From Geoglobus acetivorans (GTDB lineage: Archaea > Halobacteriota > Archaeoglobi > Archaeoglobales > Archaeoglobaceae), in assembly GCF_000789255.1 (NCBI RefSeq), contig NZ_CP009552.1:1612001-1676000 (forward strand): 64,000 bases of DNA, in the 5' to 3' direction. Below the pieces are notes generated by a model, which searched no databases, was not told the DNA's origin, and was given only the letters and a program-made list of their open reading frames with translations. Position numbers and translations under genes: made by a program. The first letter of the stretch is position 1; each line of letters starts with the position of its first letter. Positions 9,201-16,161 of this stretch are shown one piece after another.

Positions 9201-9788
9201 ATGAAATACAAACGACGTACGAAAGAAGATCCTGAAAATTTGATTTATGATTTATCAAAATGGTTTTTTGATCACAATTGGAAAAGAAAGAATGTCATCG
9301 ATGACAAAGCGGATATGATTTGTCGAACTATACTTTTAATGATGGCTGCAGACTTGGCCACATTGCCGGTTGTTTTCAACTTCTTTAATACGTATTTCCC
9401 TATTTTCTTAATTGCGATAAGTGTAAGTTTGATTTTGTTGATTTTTGGAATGTACTTTTCAATTAAAGCACTAAGAGTAAGAACGCTTGCATACTTAATT
9501 CCTGATCCTGGGAAAATTATTAAAGAAGCACACGGTATTCAGGGAGATTATTCAGAACTACCTCGCGATTTTAGAGTAAGTATCAGATATAAAGAGTTGA
9601 GAAAACACTATATTAAAAAACTACTTGACTATAGTTATTCCAACCAAAGAATTATCGAAGAAAAAGCAAATTTCGTGAAAAAAGCCCAAGATTTTGTGAT
9701 CTATAATGTTGGGTATACTTTGTTTCTGGTTGTTCTCTTATTGGGATATTTATTGATTAGTGTTTTTATATACTCTTGTAACTTTTAA
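9201..9788 (+). CDS. three-TM protein resembling Pycsar/SLATT-type effectors
   Basis: This protein has 195 residues. A DDKADMICRTILL segment opens a pair of transmembrane helices (about 40-95) that ends in YFSIKALRVRT. A soluble basic region of about 70 residues follows, then a third helix near the C-terminus. Paired helices after a D-x-KA motif and ending near A-L-R-x-R recall the PycTM/SLATT effector domains of nucleotide-triggered defence, but no cyclase is next to it. The gene is visibly more AT-rich than its neighbours, suggesting transfer. TATA (TTTAAAATAG, about 9166-9175) precedes the ATG. Confidence 0.45.
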   Translation: MKYKRRTKEDPENLIYDLSKWFFDHNWKRKNVIDDKADMICRTILLMMAADLATLPVVFNFFNTYFPIFLIAISVSLILLIFGMYFSIKALRVRTLAYLIPDPGKIIKEAHGIQGDYSELPRDFRVSIRYKELRKHYIKKLLDYSYSNQRIIEEKANFVKKAQDFVIYNVGYTLFLVVLLLGYLLISVFIYSCNF

Positions 9789-9868
9789 TGAATGAATATT
9801 AATTTTTCAATTTTTATAAAAACTAACATTTCCAAATCCTTTAAATTCTTTCTCACAAAGGCATTACG

Positions 9869-10540
9869 GTGAGGATCAGCCTTGATCGAGAAACACTTCT
9901 CCTTCTTTCGTCGGAAACCAGGATGGAGATTCTGAAAAGTATTGCAGATCGGAGAAAAACGTTAAGCGAGCTTTCAAAGGAGATCGGTATTTCGAAATCA
10001 AGCGTGAAGGAGCATCTGGAGAAGCTTGAGAAGGCAGGGCTGATAAGAAGGGTGGACGAGGGCAGGAAGTGGATATACTACGAGATCACACCCGAAGGCC
10101 TGAGGGTCGTGATGCCGGAAAAGGCAAGAAGGCCGGCGATAGAGCTTTTCGCCTCGGTAGCTGCGTTCATTTCGGGAATTGTCATGCTGGTGCTTTCGTT
10201 CCTGAGTGGCATGAGAGCGCAGAAAGAGGCTCCAGCCTACGGGGTCACGGGAACCCCCACTCCGGAGGTTGTGGAGAAGGCTGTTCCGCAACCGGCAGCC
10301 ACTCCAGCCCCTGCAGCGACGCCTACACCCACACCAGTTCCAACAGCAACGCCCACTCCCACGCCTGTGCCCACTCCAGCAGCCACACCCAGTCCGACAC
10401 CAGCTTTAACCCCCATCAAAACTCCTGCACTGGAAGCTGCCAGGGCTCTGAGTGGTGCAGAAGTGATGTTTTACATAGCCACAGCGCTGATAACAGTCTC
10501 CTTCGTCCTTCTCCTGATTCACATAAAAAGAAGGAGTTAG
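9869..10540 (+). CDS. membrane-tethered ArsR-like HTH protein with Pro/Thr stalk
   Basis: Residues 1-80 form an ArsR-like winged helix (LSKEIGISKSSVKEHLEKLE, RKWIYYEITPEG). A transmembrane helix at about 91-114 leads to a linker of about 85 residues built of Thr-Pro repeats such as TPTPTPVPTATPTPTP, then a second helix (FYIATALITVSFVLLLIHI) and a basic end. With the HTH inside, the stalk would lie outside the membrane. The GTG start has TATA-like TTTAAATTC about 25 bases upstream. The target is unknown. The 3' end overlaps purP by 4 bases. Confidence 0.7.
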   Translation: MRISLDRETLLLLSSETRMEILKSIADRRKTLSELSKEIGISKSSVKEHLEKLEKAGLIRRVDEGRKWIYYEITPEGLRVVMPEKARRPAIELFASVAAFISGIVMLVLSFLSGMRAQKEAPAYGVTGTPTPEVVEKAVPQPAATPAPAATPTPTPVPTATPTPTPVPTPAATPSPTPALTPIKTPALEAARALSGAEVMFYIATALITVSFVLLLIHIKRRS

Positions 10541-11664
10541 GTTACGGTCTCGCTCAGCCTTCCTGTCTCAACTGCTTTTTTCAGCTCGATCATCGTTAAA
10601 TCGAGCGGATCCTCGATTTTGACTCCGTGCTTCAGGCTCAGGTTCCTCATTTCGGGAGAGGTTGGACCTATAGCCGGATCGCCCGGCACCCTCATTGAGA
10701 CATCGAAAATCACGAACTCCAGCCTCGTCTCATCTTCAGGCGAGTATGCGATGGCCCCCTGCAGCCCGAACATGCCGATTATGCCCGGAGGGTATTCCCT
10801 CATGCACGCCTCTATGAATCTCTCTCCAGCTTCGTAAACCATCTCCTGCTTGCTCTCTCTCATCGTAACTCCAAAATGCCCGATCTCCTCGTTTTTAACG
10901 GGCACGTCTATCTTGAGCTGATCCTTTGCTGGGAGATTCAGGAAGCCCTGAAGGTTCACCTGTCTTCTGTCTGAAAAGCCCACAAAATCGAAGTTACCGA
11001 AAACGTCCTTCAGAGCGTAGCTGTGAAAGTTTGCGTTAAAACGAGCTCCAAGAACGTACTCCTCGATTCTGGCTTTTTCAAGCCCCTCCTCGTCTATAAC
11101 TCCTTCCTTCAGAAGCTTTTCCGCCTGCCTGTAGTAGTCTTCGGGAGAGTTTGCGTAGAAAAACGCCCTCTCGAGAGGATTCTTCGCCTGCTGAACCTTG
11201 ACCACCACAAGTCTGTCTATCTCCTCGGGGCTTCTGAACTCCTTAGGATACCTGAGGCCGGCTTTCTCCAGCAGGTAGTACTGTCCTCTCTCGTAGTTTC
11301 TCTCCTCTGCCCTCAGCAGGTACCTGTTCCCGTAGATTGGCACCCTGAACTCCCTTTCTATGGCGTCATAGCCAACGTAGACCGCGAAGCTCCTGTTGGG
11401 GATGAAGACCGTGTTCATTTCAATGAGCGTCTCCTGAACCTCCCTGTTGACAAGGTCTCTGAAACTGTCGAGCAGAATTACCTCGTCAAACAGGTGGCGG
11501 TTGTACTCCGTGTAAAGCTTATCCCTCCCCTTCTGAACCACAACTGCAGTCTTCAGCCCGAAGGCCTTTGCGGCCATCCCCGTCTCCTTGGCGGAGTGGG
11601 AGCCAAAGATGCCTACGGTGATGTCCTCATAGCTCTCTGCAATCTTTCTCGCCTCGTCTATCAT
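10537..11664 (-). CDS. purP: FAICAR synthetase PurP (or PurP-like ligase)
   Basis: PurP is the archaeal ATP-grasp enzyme that formylates AICAR with formate in purine synthesis, replacing PurH formyltransferase. The 375-residue sequence has the family features VGIFGSHSAKETGMAAKAFG at the N-terminus, GARFNANFHSY, and a C-terminal FDVSMRVPGDPAIGPTSPEM. Archaea may carry paralogous PurP-like proteins of uncertain role, so this one could be the paralogue. It overlaps the upstream oxidoreductase gene by 4 bases. Confidence 0.85.
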   Translation of the reverse strand: MIDEARKIAESYEDITVGIFGSHSAKETGMAAKAFGLKTAVVVQKGRDKLYTEYNRHLFDEVILLDSFRDLVNREVQETLIEMNTVFIPNRSFAVYVGYDAIEREFRVPIYGNRYLLRAEERNYERGQYYLLEKAGLRYPKEFRSPEEIDRLVVVKVQQAKNPLERAFFYANSPEDYYRQAEKLLKEGVIDEEGLEKARIEEYVLGARFNANFHSYALKDVFGNFDFVGFSDRRQVNLQGFLNLPAKDQLKIDVPVKNEEIGHFGVTMRESKQEMVYEAGERFIEACMREYPPGIIGMFGLQGAIAYSPEDETRLEFVIFDVSMRVPGDPAIGPTSPEMRNLSLKHGVKIEDPLDLTMIELKKAVETGRLSETVT

Positions 11665-13064
11665 TTCCTCATCCTCCTGAGGATGCTCTCGGCAGCAATC
11701 AGCCCGGTTACTGCCGCACCGACTATTCCCCTGCTTATCCCGGCTCCATCTCCTATCGCATAGATGCCGGGGATGTTTGTCTCCATCTCAGGACTTATCT
11801 CAAGCTTGAGGGAATAGAACTTGATTTCCGGGGCGTAGAGCAGGGTTGAGTCGTCTGCCACGCCTGGAATAACCTTGTCGAGCTGCTCAAGGGCATCAAT
11901 GATGTCGTCCACGACTCTGCCGGGATAAGCCAGGCTTATGTCTCCCGGAACTGCTGTTTTGAGCGTGGGCTTGAGCAGCCTGTTGTTTTTGATTCTCAAT
12001 TCAGTGCTTCTCCTTCCAAGCCTCAGGTCCTTGAGTCTCTGAACGAGCGGGTTGCCTCCACCAAGCTTCGTTGTTATCTTCGCAAGGTCCCTCCCCCACT
12101 CGTTTGGCATGTCGAAAGGTTCTGTGAACACGTAGTGGCCGAGCAGAGCGAAATTGCTGTTGTTCGTCTTCTCCTTCGCCTTGCTGTGGCCGTTGACGAG
12201 ACTGAACTCTCCGTAGTCCTCCCTGATCACCCACCCCCTCGGGCAGGTGCAGAAGGTTCTCATGTAGTCGTCATGCTTCTTCGTCGTTATCCTGAGCTTG
12301 GGATCGTAGATTATCGATGTTATCTCGTCCATTATCGTTGCAGGCACCTCAACCCTGACGCCGACGTCTATTGCCTTGGCTTCCCTGCTTATTGCAAAAT
12401 CATAATCTCTGACCCACTTTTCGAGCCATTCTGCACCTCCTCTTCCAACGCCGATTATGAGGTACTCGTAAAAATACTCCTTCCCATCCTGTGTAACCAC
12501 TTTCTTCTCCTTTGGGTCAATGTTGACAACCGTCGTGTTGGTGTGTATCTCAATCCCGTTTCCGGAGAGGTAGTCCTCCATGCTTCCGATAACCTTTGGC
12601 AGCTCATCGCTGCCCACATGTCTCTGTCTGAGGGGTACAAATTCTATTCCTGCGGAATTTGCCCTTCTCATCAAACTGAGCAGCTCATCCACGTTATCGC
12701 CGTACAGTTCATCAGGCGCACCATGTTCGAGGAATATTCTGTCCACCTCGTCCATCTTTTCGATGAGGTAGTTTTCATCAACGAGTCCCAGAAAGTCTCC
12801 ACCAACTGTAAAGCTCTCCGGGAAATTGGGATGCACGTAATTCAGTTTACCGTCTGAAAGTCCTCCTGCACCACCCACTCCGGCAGTAACATTGCACGGG
12901 TTGCATTTGAGGCAGAAGCTTTCAGAGAGGTCACTTGGACATTTTCTTCTTTCAATGCTCCGTCCCATTTCGAAAACAGCGACCCTGGCTTTCCCAGCTA
13001 ACTTGTATGCTGAAAAAAGGCCGCCCGGACCGGCTCCGACAATTATGACATCATATCTGTTCAT
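11661..13064 (-). CDS. FAD-dependent dehydrogenase (COG2509 type)
   Basis: The N-terminal dinucleotide-binding motif is VIIVGAGPGGLFSAYKLA. A cysteine-rich segment at about 42-57 (CPSDLSESFCLKCNPC) runs into GVGGAGGLSDGKLN, a hallmark of this uncharacterised FAD oxidoreductase group. The C-terminal GIYAIGDGAGISRGIVGAA is the second FAD contact. The substrate is unknown. It is co-transcribed with purP, starting upstream and overlapping it by ATGA. Confidence 0.8.
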   Translation of the reverse strand: MNRYDVIIVGAGPGGLFSAYKLAGKARVAVFEMGRSIERRKCPSDLSESFCLKCNPCNVTAGVGGAGGLSDGKLNYVHPNFPESFTVGGDFLGLVDENYLIEKMDEVDRIFLEHGAPDELYGDNVDELLSLMRRANSAGIEFVPLRQRHVGSDELPKVIGSMEDYLSGNGIEIHTNTTVVNIDPKEKKVVTQDGKEYFYEYLIIGVGRGGAEWLEKWVRDYDFAISREAKAIDVGVRVEVPATIMDEITSIIYDPKLRITTKKHDDYMRTFCTCPRGWVIREDYGEFSLVNGHSKAKEKTNNSNFALLGHYVFTEPFDMPNEWGRDLAKITTKLGGGNPLVQRLKDLRLGRRSTELRIKNNRLLKPTLKTAVPGDISLAYPGRVVDDIIDALEQLDKVIPGVADDSTLLYAPEIKFYSLKLEISPEMETNIPGIYAIGDGAGISRGIVGAAVTGLIAAESILRRMRK

Positions 13065-13148
13065 ACATTTGAAGGCTCTATCGAGGGTTAGTATTTAAGA
13101 GTTTTCTTTTACTGCTTCTGATGACAATAACCTTAAGAAATATGCGGG

Positions 13149-13928
13149 ATGTCTGAAATGACCATGGAAGAGATGGCAAAACCTTCAGCTTCACACACCG
13201 GCCATAAAAAACGGACAAGATATGTTGAAATTGACTTTTTCAGGGGTATCGCTCTGATTATGATGCTGGTATCCAATTTTGTGACCGATTTACAGTATTT
13301 CGCAGGATATGATCAGTATCAGACTTTTTGGAGAGTGTTTGCCCTGCTGACCGCCTCAATGTTTGTGTTCATTTCGGGGGTTTCCGCATGGATGTCTCAC
13401 TTTCACGCCTCAGTGTCAAAATTTTTAAAGAGGTTCTTCAGGCTTTTCGGACTCGGGCTGGCAATAACAGTATTCACAAAAATTTTTCTTGAAGAGGGGA
13501 CGATTTACTTCGGAGTTCTTCACTTTCTTGCTGTTGCGGGCCTTCTCGCCATTCCTTTCCTGAAATTTGGGTCTTACAACCTTTTTCTTGCAATTCCGTT
13601 TTTTGCAGGCAAGTTTCTGGTTGAGGGGCTGCACTCGGAGAACCTTCTGCTTCTACCTCTGGGCATAACTCCCGTGCCGTTTTTCACCTTTGACTACTTC
13701 CCGGTATTCCCCTGGTTTGGTGTTTTCCTGCTGGGGGTGGGAACAGGAGCGATTTTTTATCCAGATGGCATCAGAAGATTTGACTTCATATTCCCTGAAA
13801 ATCCCGTTTCCGGGATGGTATCCGCTCTTGGAAGACATACTCTGAAGATATATCTCGTACATCAGCCCGTTTTCGCCTCTCTTCTGCTGCTGTATCTTGG
13901 AAACCTTCCAGGAGTGAAAATTCTCTAA
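13149..13928 (+). CDS. DUF1624 / HGSNAT-like membrane acyltransferase
   Basis: This 259-residue membrane protein has about seven hydrophobic helices. It begins, after a short cytoplasmic arm, with RYVEIDFFRGIALIMMLVSN, the signature of DUF1624 (heparan-alpha-glucosaminide N-acetyltransferase catalytic-like) proteins, and ends with LGRHTLKIYLVHQPVFASLL. It probably moves an acyl group across the membrane onto a sugar or lipid; the acceptor is unknown. A TATA-like CCTTAAGAAA lies about 15-25 bases upstream, so ATG 13158 is also possible. Confidence 0.75.
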   Translation: MSEMTMEEMAKPSASHTGHKKRTRYVEIDFFRGIALIMMLVSNFVTDLQYFAGYDQYQTFWRVFALLTASMFVFISGVSAWMSHFHASVSKFLKRFFRLFGLGLAITVFTKIFLEEGTIYFGVLHFLAVAGLLAIPFLKFGSYNLFLAIPFFAGKFLVEGLHSENLLLLPLGITPVPFFTFDYFPVFPWFGVFLLGVGTGAIFYPDGIRRFDFIFPENPVSGMVSALGRHTLKIYLVHQPVFASLLLLYLGNLPGVKIL

Positions 13929-13955
13929 AATTTTTTATTGCAGCTCTCTGAAGAT

Positions 13956-14336
13956 ATGGTCGTGAAGTTCAAAATTTCAAAAAAAGTCTGGGATTTTTTG
14001 AGGTCTGTGGTACAAAGCGATTTCGAACGGTGCGGGCTTCTTTTTGGCAGAGGAGACGTGGTTCTGCAGGCGATTGAAATAGAGAATATCAGAAAATCTC
14101 CTGTTGAGTTTGAGCTATCTCCTTTGGAGTCTCTGAAGGCATTTGAAGAAGCTGAAGAAAAAAACCTGGAAGTTGTAGGCGTCTGGCACACACACCTGCA
14201 GAACGCCACCCCCTCAGCAAAAGACATCCAGGGGATGAAGAACTTCCCCGGCCTCTGGATAATCTCATCCAGAAAAGAAATTCGGGGCTATGTGCTGGAA
14301 CGGGAAGTTTTAGAAGTTGAACTTGAGATAATTTAA
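13956..14336 (+). CDS. JAMM/MPN+ metalloprotease
   Basis: JAMM enzymes remove ubiquitin-like proteins; archaeal ones cleave SAMP conjugates. The metal site is visible as E24 in FERCGLLFG and H78-T-H80 with S87 and D90 in WHTHLQNATPSAKD. The spacing between the second His and the Ser is six residues, one fewer than the usual seven. The protein has 126 residues, only the core domain. I chose ATG 13956 over TTG 13938. Its end overlaps the convergent PRC-barrel gene by 4 bases. Confidence 0.8.
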   Translation: MVVKFKISKKVWDFLRSVVQSDFERCGLLFGRGDVVLQAIEIENIRKSPVEFELSPLESLKAFEEAEEKNLEVVGVWHTHLQNATPSAKDIQGMKNFPGLWIISSRKEIRGYVLEREVLEVELEII

Positions 14337-14599
14337 CCATCTTCCTCGTTCTTCTTCCTCTCCATCTTCCTGAAAAGATCTTTGATAATAACGATATCTC
14401 CAACAGCTTTAACGAACCTGTACGGAATTATGACCCCGTTTGCTCTTGTGTTTATCAGCATCCTGTTCACGTCAACAATCGCCAGTCCCTTGACCTGTCT
14501 CGCCTCGATATCTATTGAAATGTCTGCCACTCTGCCGACATACCTCCCCTCATCCGTGTAAACTCGCAGTCCAAGAACTGATGACACTTCACCGATCAT
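14333..14599 (-). CDS. PRC-barrel domain protein
   Basis: This 88-residue protein is a single PRC barrel (MIGEVSSVLGLRVYTDEGRY, VADISIDIEARQVKGLAIVD, GVIIPYRFVKAVGDIVIIK) with a charged C-terminal tail. Small PRC-barrel proteins in euryarchaea take part in cell division (CdpB type) or RNA metabolism; which applies here is unknown. ATG 14599 is preferred to GTG 14605 because GGTGG then lies at normal spacing. Confidence 0.85.
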   Translation of the reverse strand: MIGEVSSVLGLRVYTDEGRYVGRVADISIDIEARQVKGLAIVDVNRMLINTRANGVIIPYRFVKAVGDIVIIKDLFRKMERKKNEEDG

Positions 14600-14651
14600 T
14601 TTCACCCACCAATAATTCCCTTGAACTTTTAATATATTAAACTTTCAGTCA

Positions 14652-15893
14652 TCATTTCTCAAACTCAATTTCGTAGATTTTTCTCAAACCCTTTAGGTTT
14701 ATCACGTGTTCAACGTCTCCGCGATGAATTACCCTGAATGCATGCTCTATGATTTTTTTGTAAAACTCACAGAACGGACTCTTTTCCAGCATCGTCCCGG
14801 CTTCAGCATACACCTCTGCCGGACATGGTGCACCGCAGATGTTTCTGTAGGTGCATTCCCTGCATTCCTCGATATTTTCCACGGTCCTGTTTCTTATCTC
14901 CTGGAAATGATTTGTTGCATTTTCAAGATTTCCGAGATCTGTTCTGAACTGTTCCATTCCAATAAATTCTCCGCACGGGAAAATTCCGCCGGGAGTTATT
15001 GATATAAACCTTCTTCCTCCTCCACATGGAGATATGTCGCACTGGAGCACTCTTGAATACGGAGCAATGATCCCGAGCAGTATGTTTGCAAAATCTCCAA
15101 TAACGATTCTCCTGCCGTTCTTTGTATGCCATATCGCTCTTTCAACGGCATCAATAAAGTGTTCGGCAGCCTCAAGGGGATCCGGTCTCAATGACCTGCC
15201 CCCCTCGCTCGTCCCCCTGACGGGGTTCATCAGAACAAGTCTAACCTTTCCTGCCAGAAAATCCACCATTTCAGCTAAGTGGGTATAGTTATGACGGTTT
15301 ATCGTTGTAATGATGTTCAGGTTCGCGTAGCCGTTAAACATATCAAGCAGCTCAACAATTTTTCTGTGGTGTCCATTCCCCCGTAAAAAGTCGTCAGTTT
15401 CCCGTCTTGGAGAGTCGAATGATAGGCCCACATTCACATTCCTCTCAACGAGGAATTCAACATCATGACTTTCAAGCAGAAAGCCGTTTGTCTGGATGCC
15501 AAACCTGTAATCAAATTCGTCAATCGCTTTGAAGATCTTATCCTTAACAATCAGAGGTTCAGCACCGTGGAAGATTATGTTCCTGACTCCCAGCGTTTCC
15601 AGTCTTTCCAGAATATCCCTTAGAGTTTCATAGTCCATCTCTCTACCCCTGTTTCTTATTTCTGGAGGAATGTAGCAGTAGGAACAGTTTGCGTTGCACC
15701 TCTCTGTGGGGTTTATGTATGCAGTGTTGAAATCAACATCAAATCTGTATTTCTTCATCCTCTCTGTGAGCGCCTTCCTGTTTTCTTCATGGAACTTCAG
15801 TATCTCCTCGGGCAGGATTTCTTCGTAAATTGCCCAGAAGTTGGTTTCAGGATCTATGGCAACCTTAAATCCGCTGAACTCTATGGTTTCCAT
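14652..15893 (-). CDS. cbpB: radical SAM/SPASM peptide-modifying enzyme, CbpB-like
   Basis: This 413-residue enzyme has a radical SAM core with the cluster cysteines C66, C70 and C73 (RCNANCSYCYIPP). The barrel is followed by a C-terminal SPASM region rich in cysteine (CDISPCGGG, IFPCGEF, EECRECTYRNICGAPCP, SPFCEFY) that would hold auxiliary Fe-S clusters. SPASM enzymes of this build modify ribosomal peptides. The gene directly follows a 27-codon peptide gene, 17 bases apart, and has a strong GAGGTG before its ATG. The pair fits the archaeal CbpA/CbpB families (TIGR04165/TIGR04163 as recalled; accessions to be checked). The chemistry is unknown. Confidence 0.85.
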   Translation of the reverse strand: METIEFSGFKVAIDPETNFWAIYEEILPEEILKFHEENRKALTERMKKYRFDVDFNTAYINPTERCNANCSYCYIPPEIRNRGREMDYETLRDILERLETLGVRNIIFHGAEPLIVKDKIFKAIDEFDYRFGIQTNGFLLESHDVEFLVERNVNVGLSFDSPRRETDDFLRGNGHHRKIVELLDMFNGYANLNIITTINRHNYTHLAEMVDFLAGKVRLVLMNPVRGTSEGGRSLRPDPLEAAEHFIDAVERAIWHTKNGRRIVIGDFANILLGIIAPYSRVLQCDISPCGGGRRFISITPGGIFPCGEFIGMEQFRTDLGNLENATNHFQEIRNRTVENIEECRECTYRNICGAPCPAEVYAEAGTMLEKSPFCEFYKKIIEHAFRVIHRGDVEHVINLKGLRKIYEIEFEK

Positions 15894-15910
15894 AAGCCCA
15901 CCTCAAAAAA

Positions 15911-15994
15911 TTAGAACGGGGACTCCTCCCCGGGCATGACGTAATGCGTAAGGCCTCCGCCAACCTCGCACTCGAACATGTAGCTGTACGCCAT
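15911..15994 (-). CDS. cbpA: CbpA-like modified peptide precursor (27 aa)
   Basis: A 27-codon gene lies just before the radical SAM gene. The peptide begins MAYSYM and continues FECEVGGGLTHYVMPG, ending EESPF. The core ECEVGGGLTHYV matches what I recall as the conserved part of the CbpA precursor family: one Cys, a Gly run, and Thr-His-Tyr as likely modification targets. A TATA box (GCTTATATT on the minus strand, about 16017-16025) is centred about 26 bases before this ATG, giving a leaderless transcript and independent support for the start. Confidence 0.8.
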   Translation of the reverse strand: MAYSYMFECEVGGGLTHYVMPGEESPF

Positions 15995-16015
15995 GACTGG
16001 AAATCTGCATGAGGA

Positions 16016-16026
16016 AATATAAGCTT
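16016..16026 (-). promoter_or_regulatory. TATA box of cbpAB
   Basis: AAGCTTATATT on the minus strand lies 22-32 bases upstream of the cbpA ATG, the normal archaeal TATA-to-start distance for leaderless mRNA. A perfect palindrome lies directly upstream. Confidence 0.6.
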
Positions 16027-16030
16027 AATT

Positions 16031-16054
16031 TTTGTATTACGATAGTAATACAAA
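16031..16054. promoter_or_regulatory. perfect 10-bp inverted repeat upstream of cbpA TATA
   Basis: The arms TTTGTATTAC and GTAATACAAA flank a four-base GATA centre. The palindrome ends five bases before the cbpA TATA box and about 65 bases before the TATA region of the divergent M28-like gene. Its position suits a regulator binding site, most simply an activator site for cbpAB. No linked regulator was identified. Confidence 0.5.
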
Positions 16055-16161
16055 TTGTACTGGTTTCAGGATATGCGTAATTTTGTCCGTCCGGATTTCG
16101 GTTTCTGATTCAGTAATTTTTAAATATTATAGTTCCAATATGTCGGAACAGTGGTGGTACT

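Noticed and set aside
10237-10419. Minus-strand Gly/Val-rich reading frame
   Set aside because: It is the exact reverse of the Thr-Pro repeat codons of the membrane HTH gene and has no start signal of its own.
15865-16053. 62-codon minus-strand frame covering the cbpA region
   Set aside because: It is in another phase, spans the cbpA promoter and palindrome, and lacks family or start support.
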